Source: Staphylococcus delphini
Lineage (GTDB): Bacteria; Bacillota; Bacilli; Staphylococcales; Staphylococcaceae
NCBI RefSeq assembly: GCF_900636325.1
Contig: NZ_LR134263.1
Location: 1,178,001 to 1,242,000, forward strand
Length of the DNA stretch: 64,000 nucleotides
Direction of reading: 5' to 3'
Position 1 is the stretch's first letter; each line of letters opens with the position of its first letter. The translations under genes and the position numbers were made by a program. This document shows, piece after piece, positions 28,431 to 37,194 of the stretch. The notes beneath the pieces were generated by a model. The model saw nothing but the letters and a program-made list of their open reading frames with translations, was not told the origin of the DNA and did not search any database.

Positions 28431-28898
28431 ATGTTATCGTTTAAAGAAAGCTTAATTACAGAAAAATCGGTTTTGTTAAATCAACATGCGGACTCTTGGG
28501 AAGAAGCTGTCCGTATCGCCACGCGTCCATTAGTTGAAAGTGAAGCGGTGAAACTAGAATATGTGGATGCCATTATTAAAAGTACGCATCACTATGGGCC
28601 GTATTACTTGTTAATGGAAGGGATGGCAATGCCACATGCACGTCCTGAAGATGGTGTGAACAGAAATGCCTTTTCATTAGTCACATTTGATACGCCGGTT
28701 CCATTTTCGGATGGCAAGCCTGCACAAGTGTTTGTCGTACTAGCGGCGACGTCTGCAGAAATTCATACAAGTATTGCGATACCTCAAATCGTTGCGGTTT
28801 TTGAAATTGAGAACATTATTGAAAAATTAACTTCGGCGACTTCGGTTGAAGAGGTATTCGCCATTATTGATCAAGCTGACATGAGTCAATATATATAA
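28431..28898 (+). CDS. ulaC: PTS ascorbate IIA component UlaC
   Basis: A 155-residue EIIA of the mannitol/fructose fold. The phosphorylated histidine is residue 69 in GMAMPHARPEDGV. It accepts phosphate from HPr and gives it to UlaB. Two ATGs stand in tandem (28428, 28431); the second has better spacing from AAAGGTG. Confidence 0.93.
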   Translation: MLSFKESLITEKSVLLNQHADSWEEAVRIATRPLVESEAVKLEYVDAIIKSTHHYGPYYLLMEGMAMPHARPEDGVNRNAFSLVTFDTPVPFSDGKPAQVFVVLAATSAEIHTSIAIPQIVAVFEIENIIEKLTSATSVEEVFAIIDQADMSQYI

Positions 28899-28914
28899 CA
28901 TTGGAGGTCTAGCA

Positions 28915-29553
28915 ATGGGATTACCGTTATTACAAATTGCTTTAGATAATCAAAACATTCCAGATGCAATTACAACCATTCAACAACTTGGTGATGTCGT
29001 TGATGTTGTAGAAGTAGGAACAATTTTATGTTTACAAGAAGGAAAGGCTGCCATTGAAGTGATGCGTGCACTGTATCCTGATAAGTGTATACTTGCGGAT
29101 ACGAAATGTGCTGATGCAGGTAAAACGGTCGCGCAAAACTGTAAAGATGCCGGTGCAAACTGGATGACGGTCATTTGTTCCGCAACGCTACCGACTATGG
29201 TGGCTGCACGCAAAGTGATGGATGACTTACAAGTTGAACTATATGGCGACTGGACATTTGAACAAGCACAACAATGGTTGGACAATGATATTCAACAAGT
29301 TGTCTATCACCAAAGTCGAGATGCATTGTTAGCAGGTGGCTCGTGGTCGGATGCAGACTTGGATAAAATTCGTCGACTGATTGAGATGGGCTTTAAAGTT
29401 TCGGTAACGGGTGGATTAGAACTCGACACGATTGAAAAGTTTAAAGGTTTAGATGTGTATGCCTTTATAGCAGGTCGTAGTTTAAGAGAAGCAGACTCAC
29501 CACACCAAGCGGCTTTAGACTTTAAAGCGGAAATTCAAAGGGTGTTTGGATAA
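28915..29553 (+). CDS. ulaD: 3-keto-L-gulonate-6-phosphate decarboxylase UlaD
   Basis: A 212-residue enzyme of the OMP decarboxylase superfamily, with the DTKCAD (DxKxxD) metal/substrate motif near residue 62 and a phosphate-binding VTGGL..AGRSL region at the C-terminus. It converts 3-keto-L-gulonate 6-phosphate to L-xylulose 5-phosphate. The hexulose-6-phosphate synthase family is close, but the ula context settles the call. TTGGAGGTC precedes the ATG. Confidence 0.92.
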   Translation: MGLPLLQIALDNQNIPDAITTIQQLGDVVDVVEVGTILCLQEGKAAIEVMRALYPDKCILADTKCADAGKTVAQNCKDAGANWMTVICSATLPTMVAARKVMDDLQVELYGDWTFEQAQQWLDNDIQQVVYHQSRDALLAGGSWSDADLDKIRRLIEMGFKVSVTGGLELDTIEKFKGLDVYAFIAGRSLREADSPHQAALDFKAEIQRVFG

Positions 29554-30416
29554 TGGTGTATTTAGGCATATATGAAAAAGCATTGCCCAATCAAGTCGAC
29601 ATTGAAGACCAATTAAAAATGGCTGCGGATTTGGGATTTCAATTTTTTGAGTTGTCGATTGATGAAACGAATCACCGGTTGGCACGTTTAGACTGGGGAC
29701 AAGATAAAATTAACAGTATTGTGAAGGCGCAACTCGACACCGGTGTTGCGATTCAAAGTATGTGTTTAAGTGGCCACCGCCGTTTTCCATTCGGTTCAGC
29801 TGATGCATCTAAGCGTGAAGTTGCAATGGTTATCATGAAAAAAGCTGTTCAACTGGCACATCAACTCGGCATTCGTGTGATTCAGTTAGCAGGCTATGAT
29901 GTGTATTATGAGACGAAAACAGCATCTTCAAGACGTTTGTTTATCGAAGGTGTACGTGAAGCGTTAAAAATAGCTGCGGAAAAGCAAATCATTCTCGCAA
30001 TCGAAATTATGGACGACCCATTTATGTCGAGTTTAACGAAATACATGGCGATTAAAGACGAAATTCAACATCCGTTATTGAAAGTGTATCCAGATATCGG
30101 GAATTTGTCAGCGTGGCCTGAAAACGATGTGAAAAAAGAATTAGCATTAGCGGCGCATGAAATTGTTGCAGTTCATTTGAAAGATACGCGTGCAGTGACG
30201 GAAACTTTCGAAGGTCAGTTTAAAAATGTCCCTTTTGGAGAAGGTTGTGTTGATTTTGTGAATGCGTTTCGTGAGCTAGAGGCTATCGATTATCACGGAC
30301 CATTTTTAATTGAAATGTGGTCAGAAAATGCTGCTGAGCCATTAGCAGAAATTCAAAAAGCTAAAACTTTTATTATGGAACAATTAAAAGAGAGTGGTGC
30401 ATATCAACATGAATGA
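29553..30416 (+). CDS. ulaE: L-xylulose-5-phosphate 3-epimerase UlaE
   Basis: A 287-residue TIM-barrel epimerase converting L-xylulose 5-phosphate to L-ribulose 5-phosphate. Metal ligands are in AIEIMDDPF, VYPDIGNLSAW, HLKDTR and FLIEMW. The start shares one base with the ulaD stop (TAATG), so translation is coupled. Confidence 0.92.
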   Translation: MVYLGIYEKALPNQVDIEDQLKMAADLGFQFFELSIDETNHRLARLDWGQDKINSIVKAQLDTGVAIQSMCLSGHRRFPFGSADASKREVAMVIMKKAVQLAHQLGIRVIQLAGYDVYYETKTASSRRLFIEGVREALKIAAEKQIILAIEIMDDPFMSSLTKYMAIKDEIQHPLLKVYPDIGNLSAWPENDVKKELALAAHEIVAVHLKDTRAVTETFEGQFKNVPFGEGCVDFVNAFRELEAIDYHGPFLIEMWSENAAEPLAEIQKAKTFIMEQLKESGAYQHE

Positions 30417-31104
30417 TGCAATTATCAAACAACATGTTTATGAAGCGAATATGCAATTACCTAAAAATAATTTGGTAAAATTGACTTGGGGAAATGTGAG
30501 TGTGATTGACCGTGACAAAGGCATCATCTGTATTAAACCAAGCGGTGTGCCGTATTCTAAAATGAGACCTGAAGATATGGTGATCACTGATTTAGACGGG
30601 AAACCTTTTGATAATCAATTAAAGCCGTCGTCAGATTTGGCAACACATGTCTACTTATATCAACAGATGGATAATGTTCAAAGTATCGTCCACACCCATT
30701 CGTTACATGCGGTGGCTTATGCACAAGCGGGTCGTGATATTCCGGCATATGGCACGACACATGCAGATACGTTTTATGGACCGGTACCGTGTACAAGAAG
30801 TTTGACTGAAGCAGAAGTAGCGACGGATTATGAGTTGAATACAGGCAAAGTCATCGTAGAAACATTTGAACAAAGACAAATTGATCCGGTTGCGATTCCA
30901 GCAGTGATTGTGAATCAACATGGTCCATTTATCTTTGGTACATCTTTGAAAAAAGCGGTAGAGCATACGATTATTTTAGAAGAAGTTGCTGAAATGGCAA
31001 TGAAATCTGAATTGTTAAAGCAAGATATGAATACAATAGATGGATTTCTATTAGACAAACATTATTTTAGAAAACATGGTGCGACGGCTTATTACGGTCA
31101 ATAA
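30409..31104 (+). CDS. ulaF: L-ribulose-5-phosphate 4-epimerase UlaF
   Basis: A 231-residue class II aldolase-fold enzyme that makes D-xylulose 5-phosphate for the pentose phosphate route. Zinc histidines are in HTHSLHA and VNQHGPF; GNVSV and KPSGVPY bind phosphate. The start at 30409 overlaps the ulaE end by eight bases; GTG 30394 would overlap more and has no better site. Last catabolic gene of the operon. Confidence 0.93.
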   Translation: MNDAIIKQHVYEANMQLPKNNLVKLTWGNVSVIDRDKGIICIKPSGVPYSKMRPEDMVITDLDGKPFDNQLKPSSDLATHVYLYQQMDNVQSIVHTHSLHAVAYAQAGRDIPAYGTTHADTFYGPVPCTRSLTEAEVATDYELNTGKVIVETFEQRQIDPVAIPAVIVNQHGPFIFGTSLKKAVEHTIILEEVAEMAMKSELLKQDMNTIDGFLLDKHYFRKHGATAYYGQ

Positions 31105-31167
31105 AACACGTAAGTCATTCCTTTACACATATAAAGTCTGATGATATTGAAGGAAGTGTGGTTTCTG

Positions 31168-32802
31168 ATGGTTGATTTCGATAAAAAATTGTTGTGCTTT
31201 TTAGATTACTTTAAAAAGCGACAAAAGTTTAAAAGTGTGAGTCAAACTGCGAAGGCCATTGGTGTATCGCGACGTATGATTTATTACTATATTAACAAAT
31301 TGAACGACATTTTAAAGTTGTCAGACATGTCCCCGATATCAAAAGATGACGAAGGATACTTTTATATTGAACCGTTGCAGTCTACGGTGATTGAAACATA
31401 TTTTCATCATAAAGCATCCACGACGAATTACATTTTTAAGAGGGAAGAACGTATTATTTTGATAGCATCCGCCATTTTGTTAAGTCAAAAAGTGCTCAGA
31501 GTGAAAACGTTTGAAGACTATTTTGATGTGAGCAAAAATACCGTCATTAGTGATTTGAATGAAGTGAAAAAATGGTTGGCGCGCTATCAAATCCCTCTTT
31601 TAAATGATAAAAAGCAAGGCTATTACGTCGATACAGCTGTGAATTTTGAACGCAATGTCATTTATGAAATGATTAAAATGATCGAAATTGAAGATTATCA
31701 TGCGCTATTTGAAAATATGCTGACCTTTAATCAAGAAGCGTGTCTCATTCATCAATATCAGTCATTTGAATATGAATTTTATCGTGCTTTTGATCAGTAT
31801 GAACATATGTTACACAAAAAAATATCGTTATCAAATAAACGAATTTTATGTCGCTGTTTGTTTATAACGCTTACTTTTCACTCAGAGCGACCGATTGCAT
31901 TGGAAATTCATCAACGTCAAATGATAGAGAAACGTTTAGAATATTATATTAGCCAACAGTTAGTCGACAAATTAAAGACGCATATGCCGACGATAGCAAC
32001 TGAGATTCATTTTATTGCGATTCAACTGCTCTGTATTAGTAAAGATTATGATTTTTATTATGATAGTGAAAGTTTTAAAGATTTGATGTGCATTAGTGAG
32101 ATGTTTATTGATGCATTTGAACGTCAAACCGCAATTCATTTTAATGATAGAGCTGTCTTTGTCGAGCTGATTCAGACGCTGGTAAAGGTCGTGTATTACA
32201 GACAGTTTTTTGGTTATGCAGATCGTTGTAATGTGACTGGGGCAATGGATAAAGAAATTAACAATTGGTCAAAATTAACCGCGCAAATTATGGAACAACT
32301 GGCCCAAACACAGCAGTTTCGACAAAAATTTAGAAGACCTTTAAGTGTGTCGGATTTATCAGAGTTTGCTTATGCGATTCAATCCTTATATGTTGAACAT
32401 CAAACGCCCGAACATCATATGGACATTGTCGTCGTGACGAATATTTCTAAAGTGGAACAACGTATTTTGTATACGAAATTAAACGACTTGTTGCCGATTG
32501 GACATTTTCATGGGCCATATTCTGAACGAGAAGCGACGTTGTTGTCTCAAAACTTTGACTTATGTATTACGACATCTACGTATTACAATCATCCGAATTG
32601 CCAAACGATACATATCCATAAATATTTGACTTTGAAAGATTATGAGACACTTTATCAATTGAAACAATATCGCTTGTCAATGCAACAACGTAAATCCGAA
32701 ATATTTCAGATTATTGATAATGAACAATTGTCCAAAGAGGAAAAATTTAAATATATCGAACAGTTATACGAAACGAAAATGCGATTGCAAAAGGAAATGT
32801 AA
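31168..32802 (+). CDS. BglG/Mga-type PRD transcription regulator of ula
   Basis: A 544-residue regulator. Two N-terminal helix-turn-helix regions (AKAIGVSRRMIYYYINKLN near residue 30, and FDVSKNTVISDLNEVKKWL near 125) are followed by PRD-like helical domains whose histidines PTS proteins can phosphorylate, and an EIIB-like portion (VVVTNISKVEQR). No EIIA domain follows, unlike longer MtlR-type proteins. It lies 63 bases after ulaF on the same strand, so it most likely controls the ula genes according to PTS flux. The start at 31168 (MVDFDKK) follows GGAAG; an earlier ATG at 31141 has no site. Confidence 0.8.
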   Translation: MVDFDKKLLCFLDYFKKRQKFKSVSQTAKAIGVSRRMIYYYINKLNDILKLSDMSPISKDDEGYFYIEPLQSTVIETYFHHKASTTNYIFKREERIILIASAILLSQKVLRVKTFEDYFDVSKNTVISDLNEVKKWLARYQIPLLNDKKQGYYVDTAVNFERNVIYEMIKMIEIEDYHALFENMLTFNQEACLIHQYQSFEYEFYRAFDQYEHMLHKKISLSNKRILCRCLFITLTFHSERPIALEIHQRQMIEKRLEYYISQQLVDKLKTHMPTIATEIHFIAIQLLCISKDYDFYYDSESFKDLMCISEMFIDAFERQTAIHFNDRAVFVELIQTLVKVVYYRQFFGYADRCNVTGAMDKEINNWSKLTAQIMEQLAQTQQFRQKFRRPLSVSDLSEFAYAIQSLYVEHQTPEHHMDIVVVTNISKVEQRILYTKLNDLLPIGHFHGPYSEREATLLSQNFDLCITTSTYYNHPNCQTIHIHKYLTLKDYETLYQLKQYRLSMQQRKSEIFQIIDNEQLSKEEKFKYIEQLYETKMRLQKEM

Positions 32803-32843
32803 TGTTGGCATTGAACAACTGAATGACTTTGATTCTAATTGTG

Positions 32844-32884
32844 AACAACGACTTTACTCAAGTGGTGAAGCATCGTTGTTTTTT
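32844..32884 (+). terminator. terminator after the ula regulator
   Basis: AACAACGA pairs with TCGTTGTT, followed by a run of T. It ends the ula transcript. Confidence 0.8.
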
Positions 32885-32978
32885 TATGTCAATTTGATTA
32901 CTCAATTTTATACGATGCAAGTTTATAGGATAAGGTCTATAATAGATATAATGAATCTTTGTTTTTGGGGGGACACAT

Positions 32979-34382
32979 ATGGAACACTGGCTCGTTCAAC
33001 AAGCCAAACAGCATCCAAACAAGATCGCAATCCAGACGATAAATGCAACAATCACATTTCAATCGTTATTGGACCGAGCAACATTAAAAGGCGCGCAACT
33101 CAAACAGTTACAACGTACGCGCCTCGGTTTATATTTAGATAATACATTGGAAGCGGCAGTTTTAATTCACGGTGCATGGTTGTATGATATCGAAATCGCA
33201 CTCATCAATAATCGTTTAACACCATTTGAAATTGATCGTCAAATGGCGTCGATTGGTGTCGATGTCATTGTGAGTACAGCCGCGTCACAAACATTAAATA
33301 CATCTACCCGTGTCATACAATCTGATGATCTTGAAATGCCATCGACGAATTTAAATATGGCAGTCGACACGTTTACATTTGACCCACAAAAGATTGCTTC
33401 GATTATGTTTACATCTGGGACGACAGGTCCGCAAAAAGCAGTACCACAGACGTTTGAGAACCATCGAATGAGTGCGGCGTCATGTCGGGAAAGTTTAGGT
33501 TTCTCTCATGATTCCAAGTGGTTGGCAGTCTTGCCGATTTATCATATTTCGGGATTAAGTATTTTATTGAGAAGCGTTCAATATGGATTTACAGTCTTTT
33601 TACTCGAAAAATTCAATACGGAGACTGTGATGGAACTATTTCGAACTGAAGGGATTACCCACGTATCGTTAGTGCCAATTACGTTAATGCGCCTGATGGA
33701 ACAAGGTTTGGATCAACCTTATCAATTGGAGAAAGTGCTGTTAGGTGGCGCAAAACTCGACGGACAGTTTATTCGTCAAGCGTTAGACCGACATTTACCT
33801 ATTTATAATTCGTTTGGGATGACAGAAACATGCTCACAATTTTTAACTGCGGATCCGATGATGTTACAACGCAATCCGAATACAGTAGGCCATGCCAGTT
33901 CGGACATTGCACTTAAAGTCGTTTCTCCAGACGCTAATGGTCACGGCGAACTCTATGTTAAAGGTGGAAACGTGATGCAAGGTTATTTGTATCCTGAAAA
34001 TATGAACCATGTGTTTGATGAAGAGGGTTATTTCAAAACTGGGGATATTGCGAGTGTCGATGAACATGGAGACGTTGTGATTTATGATCGTCGTAAAGAT
34101 TTGATTATTAGTGGCGGAGAGAATATTTATCCATATGAAATTGAGTCTGTCGCAAAGTCACATCCGTTGATTGCTGATGCGATGTGTACAAGTATTACGG
34201 ATTCGGCATGGGGGCAACGTCCGATTTTATATGTTGTCGCAAAGCAATGGGTATCAGATATGGAAGCGTTTCTTGAAGCCCGTCTAGCGAAATATAAATT
34301 ACCTGTGCACATTTATTTTGTGAAGGCACTACCTTATACAAGTACTGGAAAACTTCAAAGACGGATATTAAATGAGGGATGA
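32979..34382 (+). CDS. menE: o-succinylbenzoate-CoA ligase MenE
   Basis: A 467-residue acyl-adenylate-forming enzyme of menaquinone synthesis. The motifs are in order: MFTSGTTGPQKAV near residue 148, NSFGMTET near 280, YFKTGDI near 350, SGGENIYPYEIE near 378 and the lysine of STGKLQRR at the C-terminus. GGGGGGAC precedes the ATG. Its stop overlaps the next gene (menC), the usual pair. Confidence 0.94.
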   Translation: MEHWLVQQAKQHPNKIAIQTINATITFQSLLDRATLKGAQLKQLQRTRLGLYLDNTLEAAVLIHGAWLYDIEIALINNRLTPFEIDRQMASIGVDVIVSTAASQTLNTSTRVIQSDDLEMPSTNLNMAVDTFTFDPQKIASIMFTSGTTGPQKAVPQTFENHRMSAASCRESLGFSHDSKWLAVLPIYHISGLSILLRSVQYGFTVFLLEKFNTETVMELFRTEGITHVSLVPITLMRLMEQGLDQPYQLEKVLLGGAKLDGQFIRQALDRHLPIYNSFGMTETCSQFLTADPMMLQRNPNTVGHASSDIALKVVSPDANGHGELYVKGGNVMQGYLYPENMNHVFDEEGYFKTGDIASVDEHGDVVIYDRRKDLIISGGENIYPYEIESVAKSHPLIADAMCTSITDSAWGQRPILYVVAKQWVSDMEAFLEARLAKYKLPVHIYFVKALPYTSTGKLQRRILNEG

Positions 34383-34384
34383 CC

Positions 34385-35371
34385 ATGCGATTAACTGACA
34401 TGCAATTTTATCTTTATGAACCGTCATTTACCCATCCGATTCGTACGCCGAAAGTGACCATGACCCATCGAAAAACACTGTTTGTGAAATGGACGAATGA
34501 TCAGCAGCAAGCATGGTTTGGTGAATGTAATGCGTTCGACACAGCTTGGTATCATCACGAGACGATTAACGATGTGATGCATGTCTTAAAGGTGTGGTTT
34601 GAAGGTGTACGTGGCCTTGATCTGAAGTCATTTGAAGAGGCGCAACAGTGTGTGGCAACGTTAAATCCTTACCCGGCTGCTCGTGCGACAGTGATGATGG
34701 CGTTGTATCAAATGTTTCACAACCTCGAATCGTTTCACGTGCCAATGACGCTGACGATTAATGGTGACTTTACGCAACGGATGATGCGACTCGATGGTGT
34801 TGGGCGGATTAAAATTAAATGGACATCACAAATGCTAGATCAAGTGAAAATGTTAGCGACGATGTATCCGGATATTCCGATTTCGACGGATGCAAATCAA
34901 ACGTTAACTGAAGCCGATACTAAGACGTTAAAGCGATTAAAACCGTATCTTGCGTTTATTGAAGAACCATTTGAAACATTAGATGTGCAAAAGGATTATA
35001 GCCATTTACCATCGATTGCACTCGATGAACAGGCGACACGTCTTACAACAATCGAACAGCTCACCCAAAACCCGGATATCAAAACCGTCGTACTCAAACC
35101 ATTTCGTTTAGGTGGGATAGATCGTGTGTTAGAAGCAATGCACGTGTTGCAAAGTAATCGGATCCACGTCGTTATTGGCGGAATGTATGAATGTGGGTTA
35201 AGTCGCTATTTTACAGCTTGGCTGAGTCAATGGGGCGATTATGCAGGAGATGTGACGCCGGAAGGGTTTTATTTTGAACAAGATGTGACAAACAATTCAG
35301 GCCGGTTGCACAACGGACAGTTATATTTCGAACCGCCCGTAGTGAATCAGTCTTTATTATTACCGTTATGA
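34385..35371 (+). CDS. menC: o-succinylbenzoate synthase MenC
   Basis: A 328-residue enolase-superfamily enzyme dehydrating SHCHC to o-succinylbenzoate. Acid/base lysines lie in IKIKW and [10 protein letters not shown]; metal ligands in STDANQT, FIEEPFE and ALDEQA. I chose ATG 34385, which aligns with the family N-terminus; ATG 34379 overlaps the menE stop and adds two residues. The last codons overlap the convergent yidD by 25 bases. Confidence 0.93.
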   Translation: MRLTDMQFYLYEPSFTHPIRTPKVTMTHRKTLFVKWTNDQQQAWFGECNAFDTAWYHHETINDVMHVLKVWFEGVRGLDLKSFEEAQQCVATLNPYPAARATVMMALYQMFHNLESFHVPMTLTINGDFTQRMMRLDGVGRIKIKWTSQMLDQVKMLATMYPDIPISTDANQTLTEADTKTLKRLKPYLAFIEEPFETLDVQKDYSHLPSIALDEQATRLTTIEQLTQNPDIKTVVLKPFRLGGIDRVLEAMHVLQSNRIHVVIGGMYECGLSRYFTAWLSQWGDYAGDVTPEGFYFEQDVTNNSGRLHNGQLYFEPPVVNQSLLLPL

Positions 35372-35598
35372 TGATGCGTTGATTTTTTTAACGGTACAGG
35401 ATCAAAACCGCCTTTATGAAGCGGATGACATTTTAAAATGCGTTTCAAACCGAGCCAACTTCCTTTAAGTGCACCGTGAACTTGTATCGCTTCTAATGTA
35501 TAATTGGAACATGTTGGATAAAAACGACACGAAGGCGGTGTCAGTGGCGAAATGAAACGCTGATAAAAACGGATCGCGTAAATAAATAGTGTTTTCAT
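35347..35598 (-). CDS. yidD: membrane protein insertion efficiency factor YidD
   Basis: An 83-residue protein with the YidD hallmark [18 protein letters not shown] and a further [11 protein letters not shown]. An N-terminal amphipathic helix holds it at the membrane, where it aids YidC-dependent insertion. The start at 35598 follows GAAGGAGG. It converges on menC and overlaps its end. Confidence 0.93.
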   Translation of the reverse strand: MKTLFIYAIRFYQRFISPLTPPSCRFYPTCSNYTLEAIQVHGALKGSWLGLKRILKCHPLHKGGFDPVPLKKSTHHHNGNNKD

Positions 35599-35652
35599 AG
35601 TCCAATCCTCCTTCAATCAATCATATTGTAACACAGAAAGGGCGTATGGGGC

Positions 35653-36123
35653 GTGAAGTTTACAGATGAAAATCAGCAAACCGTCATTTTAACGTTTAAA
35701 AATGATGCTGATGAAAAAGATGGGGGTCATGTGCTAGCGCTACCCATTTATGAACAACAATTGGTATTAACACACCATCAACAGCGCGGCATTGAATTTC
35801 CAGGTGGTAAACGTGAAGTAGGAGAATCAAGTATAGAAGCATTAAAGCGAGAGTTGTATGAAGAAACAGGCGCCATAGCTGAACATATTTATTATATTGC
35901 ACAGTATGAAGTGCAGGGCGAACAGGATTGTTTTAAAAAAGATGTTTATGTTGTTAGTGTTAATGCGATAAATCGCGATGTGCATTATCACGAAACGATG
36001 GGGCCTATTTTAACCCGTTCGATAGAGGCGATTGATGAAACGGATAAAAGTTATTTATTAAAGGATCCTGCCATATTACGATGTGTCGAAAGGATGAGTG
36101 AGCTTGGCTTTTATCAAGAGTAA
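35653..36123 (+). CDS. ytkD: Nudix hydrolase, RppH/YtkD type
   Basis: A 156-residue Nudix enzyme. The Nudix box is GGKREVGESSIEALKRELYEE at about residues 55-75, with all catalytic glutamates. YtkD homologues cleave nucleoside triphosphates and remove the 5' pyrophosphate of RNA. The start is GTG at 35653 with AAAGGGCG upstream. The next gene overlaps its end. Confidence 0.86.
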   Translation: MKFTDENQQTVILTFKNDADEKDGGHVLALPIYEQQLVLTHHQQRGIEFPGGKREVGESSIEALKRELYEETGAIAEHIYYIAQYEVQGEQDCFKKDVYVVSVNAINRDVHYHETMGPILTRSIEAIDETDKSYLLKDPAILRCVERMSELGFYQE

Positions 36124-36880
36124 AGCAATGCCGGTCTTTTTAGAAAGTCACAAAGTAGAAGAATGGACGTATGAGGTCAATGGGTTACATGTGAAAGGTT
36201 TAAATGTCGCACCGTATCAACCTGTGAAACGGATTGTTATGTATTTACGTGGCGGCAAAGGTCAAGTCGGTCGTGTGCGTCTTGCGAGAATGTTGCAATT
36301 TATGACACCGGATACATTGGTGTTTGCGCCGTATTATCGTGGTAATAACGGGAGTGAAGGGAACGATGATTTTGCAGGTGCAGATTTGGCGGATGTGACG
36401 GTTGCAGCTGACATATTGAAAGCGCGTTATCCTGAAGCATCACTCCATCTCGTCGGCTTTTCACGTGGTGGGATCCAAGGCTTACTGACTTTTCAAACGG
36501 TTGAAGCGGACAGTTACATCATTTGGGGTGGTGTGACCGATTTACATTTGATGTATGAAGAGCGTGTAGATTTACGAGGGATGCTCCGAAGAATGATTGG
36601 CCACCCTAAAAAAGACTTGGCTGCATATGAAGCACGCAATGCTCTGAAGGATATTGATGCTGATACACCGCCTATTTTGATTGTACATGGGGGTCTAGAT
36701 CAGCAAGTGGGCATTCATCAAGCGTACTTTTTAGAGCGTCATCTCAAACAAGTGGGTGCACACTATGACACGTTATATCAAATGAAAGAAGGGCATGTGC
36801 CACGTCCACCTGCCATGAAACTCGTGTTAACGCGCATTCAACAATGGATGACGGATATTGAAAATGGCACGAAATTTTAA
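36104..36880 (+). CDS. YtmA-like alpha/beta hydrolase (S9 peptidase fold)
   Basis: A 258-residue serine hydrolase. The nucleophile lies in GFSRGG near residue 118, the acid near HGGLDQQV at 203 and the histidine in EGHVPRP near 232. Close to YtmA of Bacillus and the prolyl oligopeptidase branch. The start is uncertain: TTG 36104 has AAAGGATG at good distance; GTG 36098 and ATG 36128 are alternatives. It overlaps ytkD by 20 bases, so the two are co-translated. Confidence 0.8.
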   Translation: MAFIKSKAMPVFLESHKVEEWTYEVNGLHVKGLNVAPYQPVKRIVMYLRGGKGQVGRVRLARMLQFMTPDTLVFAPYYRGNNGSEGNDDFAGADLADVTVAADILKARYPEASLHLVGFSRGGIQGLLTFQTVEADSYIIWGGVTDLHLMYEERVDLRGMLRRMIGHPKKDLAAYEARNALKDIDADTPPILIVHGGLDQQVGIHQAYFLERHLKQVGAHYDTLYQMKEGHVPRPPAMKLVLTRIQQWMTDIENGTKF

Positions 36881-37194
36881 ATATTATCACGTCATGTGTA
36901 TGTCACGAAATGAACGTTAGAAATCTACGCTCATTTGAAAAGGGCATGCATATGACGTTTTATTTTTGCGTTACAAAGGTTAAAAAGTATAAATACATAC
37001 ATTATAATTTAAGATTCATGTTTGATAACAGCATTGACCTTGTTATAATAGTATTGAGTAAAATATTATTTAGAAGTGGATTGATATTGCGAGTCGCTTC
37101 ATTACACATTGCGTGCGATGACTCAGTGCGTATCGCCAATTTCGCATTGTCTCGCATCGTTTTGATGTCGATATGAGTCTGCTTGGAGGTTATG
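36881..37194. other. intergenic stretch before the orphan gene
   Basis: About 310 bases with no convincing gene. TTGTTATAATAGTATTG at 37033-37049 contains a TATAAT that could serve as the -10 region for the next gene. No strong hairpin was seen. Confidence 0.4.

Noticed and set aside
32714..33142. 142-codon frame between the ula regulator and menE
   Set aside because: Overlaps both real genes and the terminator; composition is not protein-like.
36910..37176. 88-codon frame before the orphan gene
   Set aside because: Odd composition, no ribosome site, and it overlaps a TATAAT promoter-like box.
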